Below are positions 1-10,451 of a DNA stretch of 64,000 nucleotides, piece after piece. Within the stretch, counting starts at the first letter, position 1, and every line of letters starts with the position of its first letter. The translations under genes were made by a program, and so were the position numbers. The notes beneath the pieces were generated by a model. That model was not told the origin of the DNA. It made no database searches and was given only the letters and a program-made list of their open reading frames with translations. Origin of the DNA: Diaphorobacter caeni (GTDB lineage: Bacteria > Pseudomonadota > Gammaproteobacteria > Burkholderiales > Burkholderiaceae_C); the NCBI RefSeq assembly GCF_015354245.1, contig NZ_JADKYZ010000003.1:434001-498000 (forward strand). The letters run 5' to 3'.

Positions 1-620
1 TCGGCGTTCACCGACTTCTGCACGGTCAGCGGGTTGCCGTCCTTGGTCTTGGATTCGCCCTCGCTGGTGTTGACCTTGCGGCCACGCACATCGGCCGACG
101 CCTGCTCCACCAGGATCGTCGCGCCGCCACGGCTGTCGGCGATGCGGGTGGCCAGCGCCTTCACCGCGTTCATCGAATTGATGTAGCCGCGCTTCTTCTT
201 GCCTGCAGTCGGCAGCTCGATGGTGACGGTATCCAGCGCGGTCACGTCAGCCACGCGTGGCGACTGGCTGTCGGTCATCGATACGCGGTTGGTGAGCACC
301 GAGGTGTTGCGCGCACGCTGCGCCTTGGGCAGGGTCTTGGTGGCTTCGACGGCGGCCTCGATGCTGACCTCGGCGTCATGCACTTCCTCGTCGAGCTGCT
401 TTTGCAGCGTCTCGAAGCGCGCAATCGATTCGGCTTCGTTGAACTGCGGCTCCGCCGCCTGATCGGCCTTGCCGCCCTGACCGCCCGCAGCCTTGGCGCA
501 GGCCGGGTCGGTGCTGGCGGGGTCCGCGCAACGCGACGAAGAACCCGGGCCATTCGCGCAACCGGCAAGAATGGCCACTGAAAAAGCGATACCAGCCAAT
601 TTGAAGCGTGTCATTTGCAT
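1..620 (-). CDS. putative lipoprotein, 3' end cut off by window edge
   Basis: The reading frame starts at ATG 620 (a second ATG is at 614) and runs off the left edge, so about 206 residues are visible and the C-terminus is missing. The N-terminus is a lipoprotein signal: basic MQMTRFK, a hydrophobic stretch, then lipobox ILAGC with Cys21 as the lipidation site. A purine-rich GAGAGAGAA precedes ATG 620. The mature part starts with a low-complexity Gly/Ser/Ala region with two further Cys, then an Ala/Glu-rich, probably helical segment. I do not recognise the family. It lies 36 bp downstream of the zinc-ribbon gene on the same strand, so the two are probably cotranscribed. An envelope location is inferred from the lipobox. 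Confidence 0.7.
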   Translation of the reverse strand, partial: MQMTRFKLAGIAFSVAILAGCANGPGSSSRCADPASTDPACAKAAGGQGGKADQAAEPQFNEAESIARFETLQKQLDEEVHDAEVSIEAAVEATKTLPKAQRARNTSVLTNRVSMTDSQSPRVADVTALDTVTIELPTAGKKKRGYINSMNAVKALATRIADSRGGATILVEQASADVRGRKVNTSEGESKTKDGNPLTVQKSVNA

Positions 621-656
621 AGGTGTTCTCTCTCTGTAACTTGGAAAATACGGACC

Positions 657-1793
657 TCAGTCCAGAAGACTGTCGAGACTCTTGTTGCGCTTGCGCTCCG
701 CCTTGGGCGCTGCGCCTGAACCCGGTGAATCCTTGAGCACATGCACCGGCGGCACGGTGACGGGCTCCGGCTGATCGGGGTTGCGCGACTCCGCCGCCGC
801 ACCTGTGGCATCCGGCTGCGCCAGCGTCGTGGAACCAGACTCGTGGACGGCGGGAGCCGCCGCATCGGCCGGCGTTGCCGTCGTCAGCGGAGTCAGTTCC
901 GTCGTGGCGGCCTGTCCTGCCTGAGCGCCCTGCGAAGCCGAATCCATGGCCGTGGCCGATGACTCAACGGCGGCAGCCGCAGGCACGACACTCTCCCCTT
1001 CCGCCACGTCATCCTGCGCGGGCTGCGCGCCTGCGGCCGGCACCGATGACTCGCCGCTTCCCGCAAATTGCTTGTAGCCAAACCACCCACCGCCACCCAC
1101 CACCAGCAAGGCCAGCACGCCGATGGCCAGCCACTTGAGCCCGCCCGCGCCGCCAGCGCCCGGCTGACGTTCCGCTTCACCGAAATGGTCAAAGGTCACG
1201 GGTTCCGGCGATGGCCGCAGATCAATAGGCTGCGGGGCCGGTGCCGCCGCGGGCGCGGAAGTGGAAGCGGAGTCGGGTAAAGACACCTGCTCGCGCGGCA
1301 CGGGCAATTCGAAATCGGGCATGCCGCGCTGCACCGGATGCAGAGGCAGCGAGTCGAGCACCGAACGCTCGATCTCCGGCGGACGCGTGTCGTCGAACGA
1401 CAGCGCCAGATCGAGCTCCTCTTCGGTGATGGGCTGCTGCGCCGCAGCGGGCTCAACCGAAGCCGTCGCAACCTCGACCTCGACCGGTTCATCACCCTGA
1501 AGCACTGCCGCTCCCATCACGCCCGCATAGGCGGGGCCCAGCACGGGAATGGCGGTGCCGCAGCCGGTGCAAAAACGGATGCCGGGCTTGAGGGCCTTGC
1601 CGCATTCAGGGCAGGCGTCCAGCGCCTGCGAGGTCAACTCTTCCAGAGCCGCCGGAGCCGTATCGGCATAGGAAAAGGACGACACCTCGGCCGCGGTGGC
1701 CGCGTTTGCAGAGACTTGGGAAACCAGCGTGCCGCACTTGTTGCAGAACCTGGCTCCTGGAGAAAGCGTGTGACCGCAGGCAGGACAATTCAT
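657..1793 (-). CDS. double zinc-ribbon, single-pass membrane protein of unknown function
   Basis: This 378-residue protein carries two CxxC-x10-CxxC zinc ribbons near its N-terminus: Cys3/6/17/20 and Cys61/64/75/78. An acidic Pro/Ala-rich linker follows, then one hydrophobic segment at about residues 215-240 (KWLAIGVLALLVVGGGGWFG) and a low-complexity Ala/Pro/Thr/Ser tail with a basic end (KAERKRNKSLDSLLD). This gives cytoplasmic zinc ribbons, one membrane helix and an unstructured, probably periplasmic tail. The ATG at 1793 is fixed by the first zinc ribbon starting at residue 3. The family is only loosely known (zinc-ribbon domain proteins). It appears to form a two-gene unit with the downstream lipoprotein. 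The function is not known. Confidence 0.75.
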   Translation of the reverse strand: MNCPACGHTLSPGARFCNKCGTLVSQVSANAATAAEVSSFSYADTAPAALEELTSQALDACPECGKALKPGIRFCTGCGTAIPVLGPAYAGVMGAAVLQGDEPVEVEVATASVEPAAAQQPITEEELDLALSFDDTRPPEIERSVLDSLPLHPVQRGMPDFELPVPREQVSLPDSASTSAPAAAPAPQPIDLRPSPEPVTFDHFGEAERQPGAGGAGGLKWLAIGVLALLVVGGGGWFGYKQFAGSGESSVPAAGAQPAQDDVAEGESVVPAAAAVESSATAMDSASQGAQAGQAATTELTPLTTATPADAAAPAVHESGSTTLAQPDATGAAAESRNPDQPEPVTVPPVHVLKDSPGSGAAPKAERKRNKSLDSLLD

Positions 1794-2111
1794 GGATTTG
1801 AAGATTTAACGCGTCTATCCAGCTTTATCCTGCCATAGAAATCTTAAAAATATTGCGCTGATTACCCGATTGCAACAATTGAACGCAATTAAATTACGTA
1901 TGGCAACATTTAGCGTCTCTGAGCAACGAATGACAACTCGTCTGCTCATTTTCTGCATTGTGTCGCGAGCGTGGATCTTGCTGCAAGTCAGTTCCGCCTA
2001 TGTGCGCCACGGATCGTGGAGGCAACGCCAATCTCCAAAAACAACAAAGCCCGCCCGGCTTCATGCCGGACGGGCTTTGCATGGGGGAGCGGGCCCGAGG
2101 GTCCGTGCCGA
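1794..2111. other. 318-bp intergenic region, AT-rich
   Basis: No gene is supported here. The right half carries the icd terminator (2046-2078). The left half, about 1800-1960, is clearly more AT-rich than the neighbouring genes and probably holds the promoter of the zinc-ribbon gene, which reads leftward. I could not pick a convincing -35/-10 pair. Open frames crossing this stretch lack ribosome-binding sites and coding character. Confidence 0.5.
2046..2078 (-). terminator. intrinsic terminator of icd
   Basis: AAAGCCCG and CGGGCTTT arms enclose an inner CCGGC/GCCGG stem with a TTCAT loop. Read leftward, the hairpin is followed by a T-rich stretch (TTGTTGTTTTTGG). It sits about 35 bp beyond the icd stop codon. 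Confidence 0.8.
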
Positions 2112-4340
<2,229 letters not shown>

Positions 4341-4516
4341 TGTCTCTTTCAAGTGGCGAAACAGGGAGCGGGATGCAGCGGACTCCGGGTGAGCGTCCGC
4401 TACAAAAAAACCGGTCCGGATCGAGACTGCATGCGCCTGCCCGCGGGTAAACGGACTTCATTGTGCAATGCAATATCACGATACGGAATTCGATCCCACG
4501 ATTGTCGCCGCTTTTC

Positions 4517-4534
4517 AAGTCTTATACAAGACTT
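4517..4534. promoter_or_regulatory. 18-bp perfect palindrome upstream of icd, candidate operator
   Basis: AAGTCTT-ATAC-AAGACTT is a perfect 7-bp inverted repeat around a 4-bp centre. It lies 177 bp upstream of the icd start, in the 287-bp gap between icd and the aldo/keto reductase. On the icd strand it contains TATAAG, which could double as a -10 element, so a bound protein could block transcription. The length and AT-rich centre resemble operators of GntR/FadR-type repressors. The cognate regulator is not identified. Confidence 0.5.
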
Positions 4535-4627
4535 AACCCCCTAGAAATCGGTACCAAGCGCGAGTGCAACCGCCGCCCGCACAAGGACGCGCGTCGGTTT
4601 GCTCAGGGAAAATCCGTAGCGCAGCGC

Positions 4628-5635
4628 TCAACGATTCACAAGGGCCAGTGATGCAGCGGTGTAACGCTCTCCCCGCACTTTGCCCGGGTCCTGTGACGCG
4701 GCGATTTCAGCCAGATCCTCGGCGGAGAGCCGGAGGCCGGCCGCCGCGATGTTTTCGCGCAGATGCGGCTCGCGCCGCGCACCCGGGATCGGCACGATGT
4801 GCTCGCCCTGCGCCAGCACCCAGGCCAGCGCGAGTTGTGCCGCCGTGCAGCCACGCTCCCCTGCCATGCGCTCCAGCGTGGCGATCAGCCCTGCATTGCG
4901 CTCCCAGGCGTCCATCTGGAAGCGCGGCAGATGGCGACGGAAATCGTCGGGCGCAAGCTGATCGGGCGCGGGCAGCTTGCCCGTCAAAGCACCGCGCCCC
5001 AAGGGGCTGTAGGGCACGAAGCCCACGCCCAGCTCGGCGCAGGCCGGCAGCGTGGTGACTTCGACCTCGCGGCTCCAGAGCGAATACTCGGACTGCACCG
5101 CCGAGATCGGATGCACGGCGTGGGCCCGCCTGAGCGTCGCGGCGGACGGCTCCGACAGCCCGAGAAACCGCACCTTGCCCTCGTGCACCAGATCGGACAT
5201 CACGCCGACCACGTCTTCGATGGGCACGGCCGGATCGACGCGGTGCTGGTAGAGCAGATCGATGGTCTCGATCTCGAGGCGCGCGAGCGATGCATGCACC
5301 ACCTCGCGGATGTGCTCTGGCCGACTGTCGAGGCCGACCATGCGCGCCGCACCCTGGCGCTCGGGCGTTTCGGGCGCGATGTCGAACCCGAACTTGGTGG
5401 CGACGATGACCTGGTCGCGCCGCCCCTTGAGCGCCTTGGCGAGCAATTTCTCATTGGTGTAGGGCCCATAGACCTCGGCCGTATCCCAGAAGTTGCAGCC
5501 AAGTTCCAGCGCCCGGTGCAGCGTGCCGAGCGCCTCGCCCTCGTCCGCGCCGCCGTAGGCGAAGCTCATGCCCATGCAGCCCAGCCCCACGGCCGAAACC
5601 TTGAGCCCCTGCGATCCCAGTGTGCGTGTTTCCAT
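4628..5635 (-). CDS. aldo/keto reductase
   Basis: The protein has 335 residues, a full-length (alpha/beta)8 NADPH-dependent oxidoreductase. The AKR tetrad is visible as Asp and Tyr in FWDTAEVYG, Lys in VATKFG and His in LYQHRVDP; the cofactor-binding end has VPIPGARREPHLRENIAAA. The N-terminus METRTLGSQGLKVSAVGLGCMGMSF is typical of the subfamily that includes YajO/Tas-like enzymes. I chose ATG 5635 because GGAGAA lies just upstream; the frame extends further 5' without coding character. It is divergent from a LysR regulator 158 bp away, which probably controls it. The substrate cannot be told from sequence. Confidence 0.9.
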   Translation of the reverse strand: METRTLGSQGLKVSAVGLGCMGMSFAYGGADEGEALGTLHRALELGCNFWDTAEVYGPYTNEKLLAKALKGRRDQVIVATKFGFDIAPETPERQGAARMVGLDSRPEHIREVVHASLARLEIETIDLLYQHRVDPAVPIEDVVGVMSDLVHEGKVRFLGLSEPSAATLRRAHAVHPISAVQSEYSLWSREVEVTTLPACAELGVGFVPYSPLGRGALTGKLPAPDQLAPDDFRRHLPRFQMDAWERNAGLIATLERMAGERGCTAAQLALAWVLAQGEHIVPIPGARREPHLRENIAAAGLRLSAEDLAEIAASQDPGKVRGERYTAASLALVNR

Positions 5636-5776
5636 GCGTTCTCCATTCTGCTGTCGTTGAAGCGATGGCGCGATTCCGCGATTCCACGAATGCGCCGACA
5701 CCGTGGCAGTGTGCAGCAGCGCTTTGCAATTGATAATCCCGCCAATGCTCAGTAAATTCATGAGCTCATTTCACAA

Positions 5777-5797
5777 ATGAATAAGCCTGCTCCATGA
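5777..5797 (+). CDS. six-codon upstream open frame overlapping the LysR start
   Basis: ATG AAT AAG CCT GCT CCA TGA reads MNKPAP and stops within the LysR start codon (ATGA overlap at 5794-5797). Its bases are nearly the same as the first codons of the LysR gene (ATG AAC AAG CCC GCG TCC), so it looks like a tandem duplication of the initiation region. It may couple translation or be a relic. No protein product is claimed. Confidence 0.3.
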   Translation: MNKPAP

Positions 5798-6711
5798 ACA
5801 AGCCCGCGTCCCCCGCCGTCAACACGAGTCTGGATGCCCTCGCCGCCTTTGCCAAGGTCGCGCAGCACCGCAGCTTCAGCGCCGCCGCCCGCGAGCTCGG
5901 GGTGACGCCGTCGGCGCTCAGCCACTCCATCGCGCAACTGGAGGCCAACATGCAGTTGCGGCTGCTGCATCGCACGACCCGCAGCGTCACGCCCACGGAC
6001 GCAGGACAGTTGCTGCTCGAGCGCCTGACGCCCGCGCTCGCCGACATGCAACTGGCGCTGCAGGACGCGCGCGACATGGGAGCCACGCCAAGCGGCCGGC
6101 TGCGCCTGAACGTGCCGCGCCAGGCCGCGCGCATCGTACTGGCACCGGTGCTTGCGGCGTTTCACGAACGCTGTCCGCTGGTGGAGCTCGACATCGCCAC
6201 CGACGACCGGCTGCTCGACATCGTCGAGGGCGGCTTCGACGCCGGCATCCGATTCGGCGAGAGCCTCGCGAACGGCATGGTCGCCCTGCCGCTCGCGCCC
6301 GTGCCGCGCTTCGTCGTCGTGGGCACCCCGGCTTATCTCGCGGCACACGGCAGGCCGAGCACGCCGGAGGATCTGACCGCCCACCGCTGCATCAACCGCC
6401 GCTTTCCGAGCGGTGCGCTCTACCGCTGGGAGTTCAGCCGGGACGGACGCCGCATCGACGTCCAGACGCGGGGGCCGCTCACGCTCGACGATGACGTGAT
6501 GATCGTGGAGGCCGCGCTCGCGGGCGTCGGCCTCGCCTATGTCTACGAGGACATGGTGAACGATGCGATTTCCAGCGGCGCGTTGGAATGCGTGCTGTCC
6601 GAATGGTGCCCGCCGACCGAGGGCTTTCACCTCTACTATCCCGGCAGACGCCATCAGTCCCCGGCGCTCAGGGTGCTGATTGAGCTGCTGACGCAGAACA
6701 GGCGCGCCTGA
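5794..6711 (+). CDS. LysR-family transcriptional regulator
   Basis: The protein has 305 residues. The N-terminal winged helix-turn-helix spans about residues 10-70 (LDALAAFAKVAQHRSFSAAA, then TPSALSHSIAQLE), followed by the linker helix and an effector-binding domain with the usual LysR substrate-binding fold (GRLRLNVPRQAARIVLAPVL onward). It is transcribed divergently from the aldo/keto reductase, so regulation of that gene and of itself is the simplest reading. The region ends at a bidirectional terminator shared with sodB. The effector is unknown. Confidence 0.93.
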   Translation: MNKPASPAVNTSLDALAAFAKVAQHRSFSAAARELGVTPSALSHSIAQLEANMQLRLLHRTTRSVTPTDAGQLLLERLTPALADMQLALQDARDMGATPSGRLRLNVPRQAARIVLAPVLAAFHERCPLVELDIATDDRLLDIVEGGFDAGIRFGESLANGMVALPLAPVPRFVVVGTPAYLAAHGRPSTPEDLTAHRCINRRFPSGALYRWEFSRDGRRIDVQTRGPLTLDDDVMIVEAALAGVGLAYVYEDMVNDAISSGALECVLSEWCPPTEGFHLYYPGRRHQSPALRVLIELLTQNRRA

Positions 6712-6717
6712 AACGAC

Positions 6718-6742
6718 AAAAGCCTCCTTTCGGAGGCTTTTT
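6718..6742. terminator. bidirectional intrinsic terminator between LysR gene and sodB
   Basis: AAAAGCCTCC, loop TTTC, GGAGGCTTTTT. A GC-rich stem is flanked by A and T runs, so it can act on both converging transcripts. It lies 6 bp past the LysR stop and 22 bp from the sodB stop. Confidence 0.9.
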
Positions 6743-6764
6743 CATGATTCCGGAAGACCGGAGA

Positions 6765-7346
6765 TCAGGCGAAGTTGGCTTCGGCGAACTTCCAGTTCAC
6801 CAGCTTGTCGAAGAACGTTTCGACAAACTTCTGGCGCAGGTTGCGGTAGTCGATGTAGTAGGCGTGCTCCCACACGTCCACGGTCAGCAGCGCCTTGTCG
6901 GCGGTGGTCAGGGGGGTGCCGGCGGCGCCCATGTTGACGATGTCGACCGAGCCGTCTGCCTTCTTCACGAGGAAGGTCCAGCCGGAGCCGAAGTTGCCGA
7001 CTGCGGATGCCACGAAGGCCTTCTTGAAGTCGGCGTAGCTGCCCCACTTCTTGTTGATCGCGTCAGCCAGAGCGCCCGTAGGCTCTGCGCCGCCGCCTGG
7101 GGTCATGCAGTTCCAGAAGAAGGTGTGGTTCCAGATCTGAGCGGCCTGGTTGTAGATGCCGCCGGAAGCCTTCTTGATCACTTCTTCGAGTTCGAGGTTT
7201 TCGAACTCGGTGCCCACTTGCAGTTCGTTGAGCTTGACCACATAGGCGTTGTGGTGCTTGCCGTAGTGATACTCCATGGTTTCCTTGCTGTAGGCAGGAG
7301 CCAGAGCGTCGATGGCATAGGGCAATGGTGGCAGGGTGCGTTCCAT
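6765..7346 (-). CDS. sodB: superoxide dismutase [Fe]
   Basis: The protein has 193 residues, the usual length for Fe-SOD. It converts superoxide to O2 and H2O2 in the cytoplasm; no signal peptide is present. Metal ligands are His27 (MEYHYGKHH), His74 (QIWNHTFFWN) and the Asp and His of DVWEHAYYIDYR. Gln70 just before His74 and the FFWNCM segment favour the iron type over manganese. AGGA lies 7 bp before ATG 7346. A TACAAT element at 7438-7443, on the coding strand, could be the -10 box, but no clear -35 goes with it. The gene is monocistronic and ends at the shared terminator. Confidence 0.95.
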   Translation of the reverse strand: MERTLPPLPYAIDALAPAYSKETMEYHYGKHHNAYVVKLNELQVGTEFENLELEEVIKKASGGIYNQAAQIWNHTFFWNCMTPGGGAEPTGALADAINKKWGSYADFKKAFVASAVGNFGSGWTFLVKKADGSVDIVNMGAAGTPLTTADKALLTVDVWEHAYYIDYRNLRQKFVETFFDKLVNWKFAEANFA

Positions 7347-7532
7347 GGTTGTTTCCTCGTGGTGGATTGATTGATGGTTGGATGGGCATCACCGCGCGGC
7401 GCGGGCCGCGAGCGATGCCGGGGCGAAATACTTGACCATTGTAGGAGGCGAAGTGCCCCTTGAATGGAATATGGATATGCAGACGGCGTCGGCTTACAGA
7501 AACCCAATGCGGAAACGACCGCCCGCCATCCC

Positions 7533-8846
7533 CTACAGCAGCCGCGGCGGCGTCACGACGACGTCAAGCACGCCATCCGACACCGCCGCGCTCAGCGCGG
7601 TGCCCGGCGGCGCCTGCTTCACGCTGGTCACCGTGCGGCCCTTGGCATCGCTGAGCAGCGAATAGCCACGCGCCAGCACATGCTGCGGATTGAGCAGTTC
7701 AAGCCGCGTGGCTGCATGCGCCAGGCGCTGGTCCAGCCGCCCAAGCGAGCGCTCCAGCATTCGCGGCAATGTCGCGCTCCATTGTTCGAGCCGCTTGTCA
7801 TCGCGGTGCAGTTGCTGCTGGGCCGACTCGCGCAGGCTCTGGGCCTGGCGCATCAGCGCGAGCCGCTGCCGAGCGATGTGATTGGACGGGCGGCTGATCT
7901 GCCGCGCCGCCATGTCAAGGCGCTGAGCGGAACGATCGAGCTGGCGCTCCACGGCCTCGCTCAGGCGCTCCTGCATCAGCGCAAGCGCGCCCAGCCACAC
8001 CTCGCGCGGCTGGGCCACCAGTTCAGCAGCGGCGGTCGGCGTCGGCGCACGCAGATCGGCGCAGAAATCCGCAATCGTGAAATCGGTCTCGTGCCCCACG
8101 CCGCTCACCAAAGGCACCGGACTCCGCACGATGGTGCGCGCCACCTGCTCGTCATTGAACGACCAGAGGTCCTCGATGGACCCGCCGCCGCGCACCAACA
8201 GAATCACGTCCACCGGCGGCACGCCGTCTTTTGCTGGCACATCGCCCGAGCGCGCGTAGAGCGTCTCGAGCGCCCGCACGATGGAGGCCGGTGCCTGCGC
8301 ACCCTGTACCAGCGCGGGAATCATCACCACCGGAATGTGGGGCACGCGCCGCCTGAGCGCCGTCATCACGTCATGCCATGCGGCGGCGCCCGGCGAGGTG
8401 ACGACGCCGATCGCGCGCGGAAAGACCGGCAGATCGCGCTTGCGCCCCGCATCGAACAGGCCTTCCGCCTCGAGCTTGGCCTTGAGGCGCAGAAACTGCT
8501 CGAACAGCGCGCCCTGACCCGCGCGCTGCATGCTCTCGACGACCAGTTGCAGGTCGCCGCGCGCCTCATAGACGCCCAGCCGCCCGCGCACCTCGACCAG
8601 CTCACCGTCGCGCGGCGAGAAATCCATCATGGAGGCGGCTCGCTTGAACATCGCACAGCGGATCTGCCCTTGCGGATCCTTGATCGAAAAATAGCAGTGC
8701 CCGCTGGCCGCGCGCGAAAAGCCACTGATTTCGCCGCGCACGGCGACGGGATTGAATCGGGCCTGCAAGGCATCAGAGATCGCGCGGCACAGCGCGCCGA
8801 CCTCCCATACCTGTGGCTCCAGTCCTACATTTTCGCGCTCAAACAT
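7533..8846 (-). CDS. xseA: exodeoxyribonuclease VII large subunit
   Basis: The protein has 437 residues from ATG 8846; a TTG start at 8870 would add eight. It has an N-terminal OB-fold (WEVGALCRAISDALQ, then VRGEISGFSRAASGHCYFSIKD), followed by the catalytic domain with GVVTSPGAAAWHDV, ILLVRGGGSIEDLWSFNDE and GVGHETDFTIADFCADLRAPTPTAAAEL, all diagnostic of XseA. The C-terminal third is a long coiled coil, and the end has the usual ARGYSLLSDAKGR motif. With XseB, not in this window, it degrades single-stranded DNA. It is upstream of sodB on the same strand but 186 bp apart, so probably a separate transcript. Confidence 0.95.
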   Translation of the reverse strand: MFERENVGLEPQVWEVGALCRAISDALQARFNPVAVRGEISGFSRAASGHCYFSIKDPQGQIRCAMFKRAASMMDFSPRDGELVEVRGRLGVYEARGDLQLVVESMQRAGQGALFEQFLRLKAKLEAEGLFDAGRKRDLPVFPRAIGVVTSPGAAAWHDVMTALRRRVPHIPVVMIPALVQGAQAPASIVRALETLYARSGDVPAKDGVPPVDVILLVRGGGSIEDLWSFNDEQVARTIVRSPVPLVSGVGHETDFTIADFCADLRAPTPTAAAELVAQPREVWLGALALMQERLSEAVERQLDRSAQRLDMAARQISRPSNHIARQRLALMRQAQSLRESAQQQLHRDDKRLEQWSATLPRMLERSLGRLDQRLAHAATRLELLNPQHVLARGYSLLSDAKGRTVTSVKQAPPGTALSAAVSDGVLDVVVTPPRLL

Positions 8847-9209
8847 AGATGGGCTCTGGCTTTCGGGCAAATCGGGAGTCGCAGTAGTCCACAGAATGCA
8901 TGCTCACCATGTTGGCGCCGCACCACCCCGCAGAAACCTTACAAACGCGCATATCTCCGTGCAACCTGTTGATTTTAAAAGAAAATTTGATGACGATTTT
9001 TTGATCAATTTGTTGAAAGCACGACGCCATGCAGCTTTGCGGCAGGTCCATCGATACTTTCCCACAAAGTTATCCACAGAAATTGTGGGTGACTTCTTGC
9101 AATCCGCAGACCTACATTGATAGGACGCCCTAAACGCAGTGCAATTTTTGTAGCGAAGCTGAAGAGCTGAGCCATAATCGCCCACTGCATTCACACGCGG
9201 GAGAGAGAT
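8847..9209. other. 363-bp divergent promoter region between xseA and exbB
   Basis: No gene is supported. The stretch from about 8975 to 9020 is AT-rich. A perfect DnaA-box consensus TTATCCACA lies at 9070-9078, inside an inverted repeat CCCACAA (9061-9067) / TTGTGGG (9083-9089). A possible -10 CATAAT (9173-9178) precedes exbB, without a well-spaced -35. GGGAGAGAGA at about 9199-9208 is the exbB ribosome-binding site. Open frames reading leftward through here are antisense shadows. Confidence 0.5.
9061..9089. promoter_or_regulatory. inverted repeat enclosing a consensus DnaA box
   Basis: CCCACAA and TTGTGGG are perfect 7-bp arms 15 bp apart. The interior contains TTATCCACA, the high-affinity DnaA box. 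It sits about 120 bp upstream of exbB. Whether it binds DnaA, another dimeric regulator or simply forms a hairpin cannot be told from sequence. Confidence 0.4.
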
Positions 9210-9842
9210 TTGCTGTCGATCATACAAGCCGCAGGCTGGCCCATCTGGCCACTGATTGCCTGTTCCATTCTGGCCATGGCGCTGATTATCGAGCGTTTCA
9301 TCGCCCTGAAAACCGCGCGCGTCGCTCCACCCAAGCTGCTGGACGAAGCCATCACGGTGTCCTCCAAGGGCGTTCCAGCACCCGACGTGGTCGCGCAGCT
9401 GGCCCAGAATTCCGCGCTTGGTGAAGTGCTGGCCTCGGGCCTGCGCACCCTCAACAGCGATCCCCAGGCCACCGAGGAAGACGTTCGCGGCTCGATGGAG
9501 AGCACCGGCCGCGCCGTGGCCCACCGCCTCGAGAAGTATCTGAACGCGCTGGCGACCATCGCCTCCGCCGCGCCGCTGCTGGGCCTGTTCGGCACCGTGG
9601 TCGGCATGATCGAGATCTTCGGCTCGCAGGGCGGTGGCAACACCATGTCCGGCGGCAATCCGGCACAGCTCGCGCACGGCATCTCGATCGCCCTGTACAA
9701 CACCGCCTTCGGCCTGATCATCGCGATTCCCACGCTGATCTTCTGGCGCTATTTCCGCAGCCGCGTCGATGACTACCTGCTGTCGATGGAGCTGGCTTCC
9801 GAGCAGTTCGTGCGTCACCTCAAGCGCCACGCCGGTCGCTGA
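9210..9842 (+). CDS. exbB: MotA/TolQ/ExbB proton channel family protein
   Basis: The protein has 210 residues from a TTG start at 9210; GGGAGAG about 4-10 bp upstream decides this start. It has an N-terminal membrane helix (WPIWPLIACSILAMALIIERFIAL), a cytoplasmic loop, then the conserved pair of helices (LATIASAAPLLGLFGTVVGMIEIF and ISIALYNTAFGLIIAIPTLIFW) that line the proton channel. It works with ExbD in the inner membrane to energise TonB-type transport or a Tol-like process. exbD follows 35 bp downstream. No tonB is adjacent. Position upstream of lpxK/kdsB/adk is the usual Burkholderiales arrangement. Confidence 0.92.
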   Translation: MLSIIQAAGWPIWPLIACSILAMALIIERFIALKTARVAPPKLLDEAITVSSKGVPAPDVVAQLAQNSALGEVLASGLRTLNSDPQATEEDVRGSMESTGRAVAHRLEKYLNALATIASAAPLLGLFGTVVGMIEIFGSQGGGNTMSGGNPAQLAHGISIALYNTAFGLIIAIPTLIFWRYFRSRVDDYLLSMELASEQFVRHLKRHAGR

Positions 9843-9877
9843 AGCCTTTTCGCACACTACGCAGGACCGACCCAGTC

Positions 9878-10303
9878 ATGAACTTTCGACCACGCGCCAA
9901 GGAAGCACCGGAGATCAATCTGATCCCGTTCATCGACGTGCTGCTGGTGATCCTCATCTTCCTGATGCTGTCCACCACCTACAGCAAGTTCACCGAAATG
10001 CAGCTGACGCTGCCGACGGCCGACGTGGAGCAGATGCGTGACCGCCCCAAGGAAATCATCGTGTCCGTGGGTGCCGACGGCCGCTATGCGGTGAACCGTT
10101 CGGCGCTTGAGGGCAAGAATGTCGAATCCGTCGCCGCCGCCCTGTCGGACGCCGCCAAGGCAGGCAAGGAAAGCGTGATCATCATCAGCGCGGACGCCTC
10201 GTCCCCGCACCAGGCCGTCGTGACGGTCATGGAGGCCGCGCGCCGCGTGGGCCTCTCGCAAATCACCTTCGCCACGCAGACGTCGGCATCGGCCGGCAAG
10301 TAA
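9878..10303 (+). CDS. exbD: ExbD/TolR family biopolymer transport protein
   Basis: The protein has 141 residues. A short cytoplasmic N-terminus leads to one membrane helix with the family Asp (EINLIPFIDVLLVILIFLML, Asp in FIDVLL), then a periplasmic domain ending in the TolR/ExbD motif of charged residues and VVTVMEAARRVGLSQITFAT. The Asp in the helix carries protons together with ExbB. It is the second gene of the operon, 35 bp after exbB and about 150 bp before lpxK. Confidence 0.93.
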   Translation: MNFRPRAKEAPEINLIPFIDVLLVILIFLMLSTTYSKFTEMQLTLPTADVEQMRDRPKEIIVSVGADGRYAVNRSALEGKNVESVAAALSDAAKAGKESVIIISADASSPHQAVVTVMEAARRVGLSQITFATQTSASAGK

Positions 10304-10451
10304 GCCTCAAGAGCGTGTTCACGATCCCCACGCGGTCTTGCAGGCGCGGCCTCGGGTGGTCCGCTGCGCTTCAAATCCTCGCGATGGCACGCGCTGCTGC
10401 TGCGGTGTGCACCTTGCAGCCCATCCCGACCCGCATCCTGCGAGTCTCGCG

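Noticed and set aside
9061-9089. chromosomal replication origin at the DnaA box
   Set aside because: Only one clear DnaA box, no box cluster, and no dnaA, dnaN or gyrB nearby.
8904-9857. leftward frame across the exbB promoter region
   Set aside because: Mostly antisense to exbB; the part in the gap has no start signal or domain.
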